Both the position numbers and the translations under genes were made by a program. This document shows positions 41,590 through 51,037 of a DNA stretch of 64,000 nt, one piece after another (within the stretch, counting starts at the first letter, position 1; each line of letters opens with the position of its first letter). Source of the DNA: Tritrichomonas musculus (lineage: Eukaryota; Parabasalia; Tritrichomonadida; Tritrichomonadidae); assembly GCA_039105265.1 (NCBI GenBank), contig JAPFFF010000006.1, forward strand, positions 5,208,001 to 5,272,000, read 5' to 3'. The notes below the pieces were generated by a model. It ran no database searches. It saw nothing but the letters and a program-made list of their open reading frames with translations, and was not told the origin of the DNA.

Positions 41590-41960
41590 CACATTTGAAT
41601 TCTTTTCTGTACTAAGGTCACATTCGATGAGGACTCACAATTGGTCGAGCTTTCTAGATTCTTCTTCCAATCAACAAAAATAAGTAGCGCGCTCATCCCT
41701 AGAAACGTGAAGTACTTAGACGAATGGGTTTTCGCATTCTGCAGACTTTTGTTCTTTGTCGAAATTCTCGGTGATGAGTTGGTGCTCAAAAATGTATGCT
41801 TCAAAGATTGTAATTCATTGTTTTTGATTGCCGCACCAAACCTGAAGACTTTCACTGTGTAGAAAAATGTATTTTATCATGTCCAAGATGACTTTCGGTT
41901 TTATGTCTCGCCTAATGCAGAGATTAATCATAATTACTCAAACGATTTTTGAGACCACTG
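41590..41960 (+). pseudogene. Fragment of a BspA-like leucine-rich repeat protein
   Basis: One frame reads VTFDEDSQLVELSRFFF, then IPRNVKYLDEWVFAFC and FVEILGDELVLKNVCF, the typical BspA-type (LRR_5) repeat of trichomonad surface proteins. After an in-frame stop at about 41860 it goes on with NVFYHVQDDFRFYVSPNAEI before ending. No start or anchor is present. A 44-bp piece of it (41662-41705) recurs at 42333-42376, so the locus has rearranged. Confidence 0.75.
41662..41705 (+). repeat. 44-bp direct repeat, copy 1
   Basis: Starts TTCTTCCAATCAACAAAAAT and ends CTCATCCCTAGAAA. It is identical to 42333-42376 and encodes part of the BspA-like repeat (FFQSTKISSALIPRN). Confidence 0.85.
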
Positions 41961-42332
41961 CAAGCCAAATAAATTTCTTTTATTTGAAATATAATTGATA
42001 TTAATATATTTTTACTCAATTAATGAATCTACAGTTTTAATATCTGTTTGATCTTTCTGTTTAATATTGAGATATATATTTTTTAAAATTTATGCAAATT
42101 TTGTTTCTGAAAAATTTGATATTTTTATTCAAAAAATATCAATTTTATTAAAATGATTTATAATTCGCTAATTATGAATACGATTATTATGAAATTATAA
42201 TAAAGTAATTATATCATGTTGATGAATAAGTGTACAAATAATAAAAAAAAAAAAAACAAAAAAATGTAAAATTCACTTTTTTATAGAAAAACGATTAAAA
42301 CAAATTCAAATTAAGCTTTCAAAACAAAGTTA

Positions 42333-42376
42333 TTCTTCCAATCAACAAAAATAAGTAGCGCGCTCATCCCTAGAAA
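42333..42376 (+). repeat. 44-bp direct repeat, copy 2
   Basis: Exact copy of 41662-41705, about 0.63 kb downstream, followed by TTTTCCGAT, which also occurs near 41565 just upstream of copy 1. It is a remnant of duplication of the BspA-like gene. The surrounding 41961-42688 holds no other recognisable feature. Confidence 0.85.
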
Positions 42377-42688
42377 TTTTCCGATAATTATCTAAGAATA
42401 ATTTTGTTTTGAAAAAAAAAAAGGATAAATCATCATGAATATCTTTTTTAAGCATATTATATATGTTTGCTTATTTTCTTTTATTTTGCTAATATTATTT
42501 CAAATGATTCAAAGATTGTTAATTTCACTTGGTTGAGATGTATTTAAACCAATACTTAAAATTTAATCATCAGAAAAATAGAAATATTAATTGTATAGTT
42601 TTTGCTTTTTTCATTATTTCATTAATGACCATTTTAATATTCAATTATTAATAAACGGTTTTTGTCTTGTTTTTTAATCAGTTTTAAA

Positions 42689-43984
42689 ATGAGTAAAAAC
42701 GGGAAAATTCAGCTCAGAACCTCAAGTATATTAAGAGTTCCACTCCATACATATGATAAATTTGTGTTCATTGTAAACGATCTTCGTTTTGAAACAAGTC
42801 GAATTATCGCTGATCTTCTTTCAAATAAAATATGCCAAATTCATCAAAGTGATCCAACTGTCGATGAATATATTATTAATACACAAAATAAAGGCGATTT
42901 TTCATATTTTCTAAAACTTATTAATTTTAATGAGAATGATCTTCCAACAAATGAAATTCCTTTCCTTATCGAACTCATTTCGCAACTTGGTAATGAATCA
43001 TATAACATCAAATTGCCAGATGATCCAACAGAAATCACCAATGATAACGTTTTTTCAATTGAAAAAAAAGTCAAAAAACATGAAATTTTTTCGATCAATC
43101 AGGAAGAAGTTGTCAACTACATGTCGTTGCATTTCTATGAGCTCATTGAAAATCACCGGGAAGAGATGAAAAACCTATCAATTGGTACACTTGAAAATGT
43201 CATAAACAACGATAAACTTAAACTTTTGGAAGAAGACCAGCTCCTGCACTTCATCAACGAAATCTACAAAGAAGATCGTACAAAATCTTTTCTCTATTCA
43301 TATGTCATATTCAAGAATTGTGGAGACTCGGCCATGAAGGAATTCCTGAATGAATATGAAATCGAAGACATTAACGTCAGCACGTGGAGGACAATTTCTG
43401 AACGTTTAATTAACGATAAATCTAATCAAAACGTCGCCACAAACCGCTACATAAAGCCAGCCAAAATAAATCAGGAAGAAGGTCAAAAATTTGCTTATAG
43501 CAAAGGTAACGAATTCAAAGGAATCCTCAACTATCTTCGCAATAAGTCAAATGACCAAATTGAAAAAGAAATCTGCATAACTGCATCGTCTACTAGCTCT
43601 GATGATTTACCTCAGAATGTTGTTATATTCGAAAACGATCAAAAATATTTTTATTCACGAAATTTTGAAAATTCATGGCTGTGCTTTGACTTCAAAGATC
43701 ATAAGGTGATCCCAACAAATTACACAATAAAATCTCTCAATTCCAATCACAATTTAAAGACGTGGGTTATTGAAGGATCAAATGATAACAGTGAATGGGA
43801 AAAGATTGATGAGCAAAACGAATTCCCTGGTCTTAAAGAATATTTTCAAGTTTGTACATTTAATATTTCAAATTCAGAATCCAAATCATTCCGTTACATT
43901 CGACTTCTTCAAACAGGAAAAAGTTGTTGTGATCAAAATTATTTGGTAATGACTTCTTTTGAATTATATGGAACATTGATATAA
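42689..43984 (+). CDS. BTB-like / discoidin-domain protein, 431 aa
   Basis: A second member of the BTB-BACK-discoidin family. Residues about 15-115 are BTB-like (KFVFIVNDLRFETSRIIADL; then IHQSDPTVDEYIIN, a hallmark segment in trichomonad relatives). About 120-245 is BACK-like. Residues 270-431 are the discoidin domain (SWLCFDFKDHKVIPTNYTIK, WVIEGSNDNSEWEKID, RYIRLLQTGKS). It lacks the coiled coil of the gene at 27455. The open frame reaches 42662, but the ATG at 42689 with CAGTTTTAAA just upstream is preferred, since it starts MSKNGK like its relative's MSKFAI. Likely an intracellular adaptor; ligase function is inference. Confidence 0.8.
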   Translation: MSKNGKIQLRTSSILRVPLHTYDKFVFIVNDLRFETSRIIADLLSNKICQIHQSDPTVDEYIINTQNKGDFSYFLKLINFNENDLPTNEIPFLIELISQLGNESYNIKLPDDPTEITNDNVFSIEKKVKKHEIFSINQEEVVNYMSLHFYELIENHREEMKNLSIGTLENVINNDKLKLLEEDQLLHFINEIYKEDRTKSFLYSYVIFKNCGDSAMKEFLNEYEIEDINVSTWRTISERLINDKSNQNVATNRYIKPAKINQEEGQKFAYSKGNEFKGILNYLRNKSNDQIEKEICITASSTSSDDLPQNVVIFENDQKYFYSRNFENSWLCFDFKDHKVIPTNYTIKSLNSNHNLKTWVIEGSNDNSEWEKIDEQNEFPGLKEYFQVCTFNISNSESKSFRYIRLLQTGKSCCDQNYLVMTSFELYGTLI

Positions 43985-44204
43985 TCAAATCCTTATCATC
44001 TTAATTTATTTGATAATTCTTGACAAGTATATGTTTATTTTTATTTTGTATCTACAATGAATCTATCAAACTTTCAACGTTATTTGGTAAAATAAATCAC
44101 CAAGCTCATTAAAAAAAAATATAAAAAATGATTTGAATTAATATTTAGAATATTTATTCATGTAATCTATAATTTTCTATTCTATATTTCTATTTCTATT
44201 TGAT

Positions 44205-47200
44205 TTATTTTGTCTTTTGTTGTAGTGTATCATCGTCAATGTAGCCGATATCAACTAATGCTTTCCTGTATTTCTCGATATCTAAGCAAAGGTTGTTGTG
44301 ATCGATTTCTGCGTTTTGGATTGTTTCTAATAACTTGATGTTGAGTTTGGAAAGTTCTGTCTTCAAGCGTTCAATTTCAGCGACTAAGTTGTCGTGGTCA
44401 TTTTTGGCCTTTTGTTTGGTGTCAGCCAATTCCTTCTGTAATGAATCGATCATCTTCTTCATGCTTTCGATTTCCTTAGTGAGAGCATCGTGGTCTTCTT
44501 TGGCCTTGCGTTGTGTATCGGATAATGTTTGTGTCAATTCTCTGACGTGGTTTTCAGAATCGAGTAACAACTTCTTGAGGCGATCGACCTCTTGGCTGAG
44601 TCTGTCGTGGTCATCTTTAGCATCACGTTGTGTTTGAGCCAAAACCTTGTTCAAACGTTCAATTTCGCGTGTTAAGTTGTCGTGGTCTTCTTTAGCTTTG
44701 CGCTGTGTGTCGGACAAGGTTTGATCTAAGTGTTTGATTTGGCCCTTCAATTCTTGGATGTCACGTGTTAAGTTGTCGTGGTCTTCCTTGGCTTTGCGTT
44801 GTGTATCAGCAAGTTCCTTCTTGAGGCGATCGATTTCACCGCTGAGTTTGTCGTGGTCTTGTTTGGCTTCGCGTTGTGTGTCAGACAAAACTTTGTTGAG
44901 TCTTGAGATTTCTCCCTTCAATTGTTCGATTTCGTGTGAAAGCTTGTCGTGATCGTCCTTGGCATCCTTCTTGAGTTTCTCAATTTCACGTGTTAAGTTG
45001 TCGTGGTCTTCTTTGGCCTTGCGTTGAGCTTCAGCCAATTGTTTCTTGAGGTTCTCGATTTCATGTGTCATTGATGAAATCTTGGAGTTCAAGCTTGAGT
45101 TCTCTGATCTGAGCTTGTTGATTTCGTTTGTAAGGTTGTCGTGGTCTTGTTTGGCCTTGGCTTGTGCATCAGCAAGTTGCTTCTTGAGGTTGTCAATTTC
45201 GGATTGCATCAATGAAATCTTGGACTTCAAGTTTGTGATTTCTGTGTTGAGTCTTGTAACTTCGCTAGTGAGGTTGTCATGGTCTTGCTTAGCCTTGGCT
45301 TGTGTGTCGGCAAGTTCTCTCTTGAGGTTGTCGATTTCACCGTTCAACTTCTTGATTTCGGCAGTTAATTTGTCGTGGTCTTGTTGAGCTGCACGTTGAG
45401 CATCGGCGAGTTGCTTGTTGAGGCGATCGATTTCAGATTGCATGCTTTGCATCTTTGACTTCATGTTTGAGATTTCGCCATTCAATGTTGCGATTTGTGA
45501 CTTCAAGTTGGCGATTTCAGTGTTCAATTTCTGGTTCTCGGCAGTCAGTCTGTCGTGGTCTTCTTTGGCCTTGCGGTTAGCTTCAGTCAATGAATCGTTG
45601 AGGCGTTTGATTTCGGCAGTTAACTTGTCGTGGTCTTGTTGAGCATCGCGTTTGGCATCAGCGATCTGTCTGTTGAGACGTTCGATTTCTGAGTTCAAGC
45701 TTGTGATCTGTGACTTCAAGTTTGTGATTTCGCTGTTCAATTTCTGGTTTTCAGCGGACAATTTGTCGTGATCTTCCTTTGCTTTACGCTGTGTGTCAAC
45801 AAGCTCCTTCTTGAGGTTGGAGTTTTCAGTTGTCAAGTTGTTGACCTTGGTTGTTAAGTTCTGGTTTTCACGAGTTAAGTTGTCGTGATCTTGTTTGGCC
45901 TTACGTTGGGAATCCTGGATTGAGTTGTTCAAGTTTCTGATTTCATTCTTCATGTTTGATGATTCAGTTTGGCTCTTGTTTGATGACTCGTTGATGACTG
46001 TGTTCAATCTCTTGTTTTCTGTTGTCATTGTTGTGATCTTGCTGTTCAAGTTCTTGTTTTCACGAGTTAAGTTGTCGTGGTCTTGTTGAGCCTTGCGTTG
46101 AGTGTCAGTAATTGTGCTTGTTAAGTTTCTGATTTCATTGGCTTGTTTGTCGTGATCTTCTCTTGCCTTGCGTGTTGTTTCGGAGAGGTTGTTGTTGAGG
46201 TTCTTGATTTCAGTTGTCATGTTTGTAACCTTTGTTGTCAAGTTGTTGTTTTCACGAGTTAAGTTGTCGTGATCAAGTTGTGCTTTACGTTGTGTGTCAG
46301 AGATGACGTTGTTGAGTCTCTTGACTTCAGAAGCATCGCTCAAGATCTTGTTGTTCAAGTTGTTGATTTCTGTTGTTTGTGTTGAGATCTTTGAGTTCAA
46401 TGTTGAGATTTGGCTCGTTAAGTTGTCGTGATCTTGTTTGGCCTTGTTTTGTGTGTCAGTGATGACAGTGTTCAATCTCTTGTTTTCATTTGTTAAGTTT
46501 GTGATCTTTGTGTTGAGTGATGAAACTTCATTTGCCAACTTTCTGTCTTCGTTGGATAAGCAGTCACGTTCTTGTTGTGCCTTGCGTTGGTTCTCAGAGA
46601 TTGTGTTGTTCAAGTTCTTGATTTCTGTTGTCATTGTTGTGATCTTTGAGTTGAGGTTGTTGATCTCAGATGTTTGTGAAGCAATCTTTGAGTTCAAGCT
46701 TGAGATTTGGTTAGTTAAGTTGTCGTGGTCTTGTCTGGCTTTGCGTTCTGTTTCTGAAAGGGTGCTGTTGAGACGTGTGATTTCAGATGTCATTGTTGAG
46801 ATCTTTGAGTTAAGGTTGGTGATTTCAGTTGATAATTTCTTGTTTTCAGCAGTTAACTTGTCATGGTCTTCTTTAGCTTTACGTTCGGTCTCAGAAACGA
46901 CGCTGTTGAGGCGAGTGATTTCGCTTGTCATTGTTGAGATCTTGGAGTTCAAGCTGTTGATTGTGTTGGTCAAGCTGTCGTGTTCTTGTTGAGCCTTTCT
47001 TTGTGTTTCAGAAAGAGTGGACTTGAGTGTGTTGATTTCGGTTGTCATTGTTGAAATCTTTTGGTTGAGGTTGGCAACTTCAGTTGTTAATCTCTTGTTT
47101 TCAGCGACTAAACTGTCGTGGTCTTGTTTGGCCTTTCTTTCACTTTCTGGGATTGAAGAGTTGAGTCTGTTGAGTTCGGAAGTTAATTGAGAAATCTTTG

Positions 47201-49511
47201 AGTTTAAGTTGTTGATTTCTGTTGTCATTGATGAAACCTTTGTTGTGAGTGTTGAGTTTTGGTTGGTCAATTTGTCGTGGTCATCCTTGGCCCTTCTTTG
47301 TGTTTCAGACAATTCTCTCCTGAGGCTTTCAAGTTGCTGTGTGAGTGAATCGTGGTCTTGTTTGGCCTTTCTTTCTGTCTCTGAAACAACAGAGTTGAGT
47401 CTGCTGACTTCGGAAGATAACTTGTCATGATCAGCTTGTGCGTTTCTCTTTGTCTCTGAAAGAGTGTTGTTGAGACGTTCAATTTCAGAAGTCAAAGTTG
47501 TGATCTTTGATTTCAAGTTTGTGTTTTCGGTTGTCAAGCTTGTGATCTTTGTGTTCAAGTTGTTGACTTGTGCAGTTAAGTGATCGTGATCAAGTTGTGC
47601 CTTACGTTGTGCTTCAGACAAGTCTCTCTTAAGATGTTCGATTTCGCCAGTAAGGTTGTCGTGGTCGAGCTGAGCCTTGCGTTGTGTATCTGAAACGACA
47701 CCGTTGAGACGTGAGACTTCGGCAGTGAGTTTGCTGTGGTCTTCTTGTGCTTTGTGTTCTGATTCAGAAAGTGCCTTGTTCAGGCGGTCAATCTCAGTGT
47801 TTAACTTGGCGATTTGTGCAGTCAAGTGTGTGTGGTCTTCCTGGGCGTTCTTCTGTGTTTCGGCCAATTCTTTGGTCAAACGAGCAACTTCACCAGATAA
47901 GTGATCGTGATCGATCTTAGCCTGGCGTTGCGTTTCAGCCAATTGTGACTTAGAATGTTCGTTTTCTGTTGTTAATGTTGTGATCTTTGTGTTCAATGTT
48001 GTGATTGTTTGTGACAACTTGTCGTGTTCTTCTTGCGCTTTGCGTGTTGCTTCTGAAAGCTGCTGTTTGAGGCGATCAACTTCGGAAGTTAATTTGTTGT
48101 GATCTTCAAGAGAATCTTTCTTAAGTTTCTCGATTTCAGCAGTTAGCTTGTTGTGGTCTTCTGTTGCATGTGCTTGTGTTGTTGTGAGTTCTTTCTTGAG
48201 GCGTTCAATTTCGGCAGTTAACTTGTCTTGCTCTTGCTTGACAGTTGACTTGAATTGTGCGAATTCTTGCTCAACCTTTGTGCGACTTGCCTCTGATTCG
48301 GAGAGAGCTTTCTTGAGACGTTCGATTTCAGCTCTTAAGCTTTCATTGTCCTTCTGTGATTCGGCTAATTTTTGTGTGAGTGTCTTGTTGTTTGCTTCTG
48401 ATTCGGCCAAAAGTTTCTTGAGACGTTCGATTTCAGCTAACAAACCGTCACGTTCTGATTGTGCTTTAGCATCAGCAGCAGCTCGTTCTTTTGCAAGTCT
48501 GTCGGCTTCAGCCTTTGCATCAGCTTCGGCCTTTTCACGAGCCAATCTTTCAGCTTCTGCCTTTTCTTCAGCGTCAGCTTTCTCCTTGGCTAATCTTTCA
48601 GCCTCTGCTTTTTCATGTGCTAAGCGTTCTGCTTCATCTTTTTCGTGTGCTAAACGATCAGCCTCTGCCTTTTCACGTGCCAAACGTTCTGCATCAGCGC
48701 GTGCTTCGGCTTCGGCCTTTTCTTTAGCTAATCTTTCAGCTTCGGCTCTTTCTCTTGCCAATCTTTCTGCTTCTTCTCTTGCATGTGCATCCTTGTCTTT
48801 GAGGTTTTCGAGGACAACTTTGGCTGCAGCAAGCTGTGTAAGAAGAGTTTTCTCATCAACTTCGTCGTTGCTGGCCGAGATATCTTCTGGCAAAACGTAA
48901 ACAGGGATTCCGAGTTCTTCCATGACTTTGCAAGCGAGTTGGTAATTCTTTTGGACATCGGCTGGGTTTAATGAATAGAAGTTGATCTTATCTGGGACGT
49001 ATGAATCGAGTAAAGCGCACATTGCAATTGAATATGGAGTGAATTTGTTCACATTTGGATGATCTGATGTTCTTCCAATTGCCCATTCAAGAAGGGCGTT
49101 TTTGGCTGGTGTTTTAGTTGCGTTGTTGTCTTTGCTTTGCGTAACTGATTTTGTAATTGAATAATGTAAAATAAGTGACCAAACATAACCAAGAATAAGT
49201 TTTTCGTTGTTATCGTTAACATCTTTACCCGAGATACCGACTAATTTGACACCATCTTTCGTGAACATGTCAATTGATAAATCGCAGTTCATAACTTGAT
49301 CAACATTTCGTTTTGGTGTTTTGGCCCATTTCATTGGTGCATCTTTCTTGGTAAGAATTTGTGCAAGTTCAACTAGTGGAACACCATTTGAGAGATCTTT
49401 TGTAATTTCTCCAATCTCTGAACAATTGTTGCTTTTTAGTTGGCCGTTGACCCATCGGGTGAAAACTTTGATTTGGAGTGGGATCCAGTCATTAACATTT
49501 GATGTAGACAT
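44205..49511 (-). CDS. Tandem calponin-homology actin-binding protein with giant coiled coil, 1768 aa
   Basis: Residues about 8-115 and 135-225 look like two calponin-homology domains (VFTRWVNGQLK; ALLEWAIGRT; NPADVQKNYQLACKVMEELG), the actin-binding module of alpha-actinin, spectrin and plectin. Residues 245-350 are a short-period repeat of the ERLAREKAEA type. From 350 to 1760 there is an almost unbroken coiled coil built from a repeated motif (TQRKAKEDHDNLTREIERLN). It probably forms a long rod at the cytoskeleton that binds actin at one end. The gene has much higher GC and a stronger codon bias than its neighbours, as expected for high expression. The initiator-like TCATTT is about 38 nt upstream. 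The stop lies in TAAA. The minus-strand reading is certain; plus-strand frames here are shadows of the repeats. Confidence 0.88.
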   Translation of the reverse strand: MSTSNVNDWIPLQIKVFTRWVNGQLKSNNCSEIGEITKDLSNGVPLVELAQILTKKDAPMKWAKTPKRNVDQVMNCDLSIDMFTKDGVKLVGISGKDVNDNNEKLILGYVWSLILHYSITKSVTQSKDNNATKTPAKNALLEWAIGRTSDHPNVNKFTPYSIAMCALLDSYVPDKINFYSLNPADVQKNYQLACKVMEELGIPVYVLPEDISASNDEVDEKTLLTQLAAAKVVLENLKDKDAHAREEAERLARERAEAERLAKEKAEAEARADAERLAREKAEADRLAHEKDEAERLAHEKAEAERLAKEKADAEEKAEAERLAREKAEADAKAEADRLAKERAAADAKAQSERDGLLAEIERLKKLLAESEANNKTLTQKLAESQKDNESLRAEIERLKKALSESEASRTKVEQEFAQFKSTVKQEQDKLTAEIERLKKELTTTQAHATEDHNKLTAEIEKLKKDSLEDHNKLTSEVDRLKQQLSEATRKAQEEHDKLSQTITTLNTKITTLTTENEHSKSQLAETQRQAKIDHDHLSGEVARLTKELAETQKNAQEDHTHLTAQIAKLNTEIDRLNKALSESEHKAQEDHSKLTAEVSRLNGVVSDTQRKAQLDHDNLTGEIEHLKRDLSEAQRKAQLDHDHLTAQVNNLNTKITSLTTENTNLKSKITTLTSEIERLNNTLSETKRNAQADHDKLSSEVSRLNSVVSETERKAKQDHDSLTQQLESLRRELSETQRRAKDDHDKLTNQNSTLTTKVSSMTTEINNLNSKISQLTSELNRLNSSIPESERKAKQDHDSLVAENKRLTTEVANLNQKISTMTTEINTLKSTLSETQRKAQQEHDSLTNTINSLNSKISTMTSEITRLNSVVSETERKAKEDHDKLTAENKKLSTEITNLNSKISTMTSEITRLNSTLSETERKARQDHDNLTNQISSLNSKIASQTSEINNLNSKITTMTTEIKNLNNTISENQRKAQQERDCLSNEDRKLANEVSSLNTKITNLTNENKRLNTVITDTQNKAKQDHDNLTSQISTLNSKISTQTTEINNLNNKILSDASEVKRLNNVISDTQRKAQLDHDNLTRENNNLTTKVTNMTTEIKNLNNNLSETTRKAREDHDKQANEIRNLTSTITDTQRKAQQDHDNLTRENKNLNSKITTMTTENKRLNTVINESSNKSQTESSNMKNEIRNLNNSIQDSQRKAKQDHDNLTRENQNLTTKVNNLTTENSNLKKELVDTQRKAKEDHDKLSAENQKLNSEITNLKSQITSLNSEIERLNRQIADAKRDAQQDHDKLTAEIKRLNDSLTEANRKAKEDHDRLTAENQKLNTEIANLKSQIATLNGEISNMKSKMQSMQSEIDRLNKQLADAQRAAQQDHDKLTAEIKKLNGEIDNLKRELADTQAKAKQDHDNLTSEVTRLNTEITNLKSKISLMQSEIDNLKKQLADAQAKAKQDHDNLTNEINKLRSENSSLNSKISSMTHEIENLKKQLAEAQRKAKEDHDNLTREIEKLKKDAKDDHDKLSHEIEQLKGEISRLNKVLSDTQREAKQDHDKLSGEIDRLKKELADTQRKAKEDHDNLTRDIQELKGQIKHLDQTLSDTQRKAKEDHDNLTREIERLNKVLAQTQRDAKDDHDRLSQEVDRLKKLLLDSENHVRELTQTLSDTQRKAKEDHDALTKEIESMKKMIDSLQKELADTKQKAKNDHDNLVAEIERLKTELSKLNIKLLETIQNAEIDHNNLCLDIEKYRKALVDIGYIDDDTLQQKTK

Positions 49512-51037
49512 TTTGTAATTATTTAGTTAGTTGTTTTTATAAAAAATGAACTGATTTATTTCCTCATTTTTATAAAATTTTGATATATTATTCAAAATTC
49601 AAGTTATTTTTCATTACAATAATTTTATTTATATATTATATGATTTATAAAGATTTATTATATTTATTTAATTGTTTTATTATTTAATTTTGATATAAAT
49701 TTTAAAGATATTTTGTAAATAGCATTTTTTATTTTACCTATTCAAATTCTTGAATAAAAAATAGTTTATTCAATAATTTCTGTTATAATTTAATATTTGA
49801 ATTATTTATTTTTTTATTTTAATATTTCTATTGATATATAAAAAGATAATAGAATTTATAAAAAAAAAATATATATTCTATTTTTATTGATAAACAATAT
49901 TTGTCAGTACATTTTTCCAAAGGAAAATCATCAAAATACTATTGTACTATCAAAAAAATATAATAAATACAACATTAATTTTGAAAAAAAAAAAAATAAA
50001 ATAAAATTTTGGAAAATAAATTTAGTTACCAATAATATTTAAACATGGGATCATTTTCAAACGTTTATTTCTTTGGTTACCAATGATATTTAACAAATAT
50101 TAAATATAAAATAATAATATATATTAAAGAATTATATGTATTTTGTCTACCCAGTTATTTAGTATTGGATCATCAACCAGAGAATTTAATTTATTTTCAA
50201 TCATTGAGGGGTATCATTGATGATTCCTTACTAAAAAATTTTTAAAACGTAAATACAAAAGTTTGAACAAGTTGTCTTGTCAAATTTGAAGGAGTTCAAT
50301 TCATTTTTATATTTTACTCGATGAATATCGAATAAATTGCATTTTGAAAAAAAATAGTCTCTAAAAATTAATAGTTTATTTTAAGACTGAATCTTAAGAG
50401 AATAGAACCACTATTAGTGGCAAATATTGAGATGTTAAATTCATTAAAGGATGAGATTGTTTGTAGTAAAATCAATTTTCAAATACGATTAAACCAAAAT
50501 GTTTTTAAGTTTTCAAAAAAGCATGAAAAAAATAATCTAATATGATATATTAGAGAATAATAAGCAGTAAATCAATATGTTTTCAAAAAATTGATTAGTT
50601 CGTTTTACATTTTGGAACTTTTCATAAGAAGTAAGGTTGTTTTAGTATTTCACCAATTAAGAAAAAAAATGAGCATTATGCATTGGTTACAGCAATTTTA
50701 CTAAAGATGGGTATTTAAATCAATAGAGCGTTTGTTTATTGATTTTTCTCAAAATCATTGAAAAAGGTCATAAACGAAATTTCGTTGAGAAATAATTGAA
50801 ATTCTAAACTGTAAATCATACAAAATGTAATGAAATAAGAAAATATTGAATTGTTTATTTTACAGTTTTAACACAGGTTATGAACTCTCATTTTTATAGT
50901 TTGATAATTGAAAGTAAGCAATAAATCAATAATTAAAAATTTGTTATTCAAATTTTTTTTGATAGATATTAATAATTCAATTTTCAATTAAAATCCATAA
51001 CCTATTGAAAAAATTGATAATAAAATTAGTTATTACG
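49512..51037. other. Intergenic 1.5 kb, no gene recognised
   Basis: AT-rich. GTTACCAATAATATTTAA and GTTACCAATGATATTTAA occur at about 50026 and 50076 as direct repeats. A minus-strand stretch near 50110-50210 reads coding-like (SLVDDPILNNWVDKI) but is too short and broken to call. Confidence 0.5.

Noticed and set aside
48148-48900. 250-codon plus-strand frame rich in Ser/Ala, and several others over 44.3-49.5 kb
   Set aside because: All are antisense readings of the coiled-coil repeats; the minus-strand gene with calponin-homology domains is clearly the coding one.
50110-50210. Possible decayed gene on the minus strand (SLVDDPILNNWVDKI)
   Set aside because: Only about 25 codons are convincing and no family is recognised.
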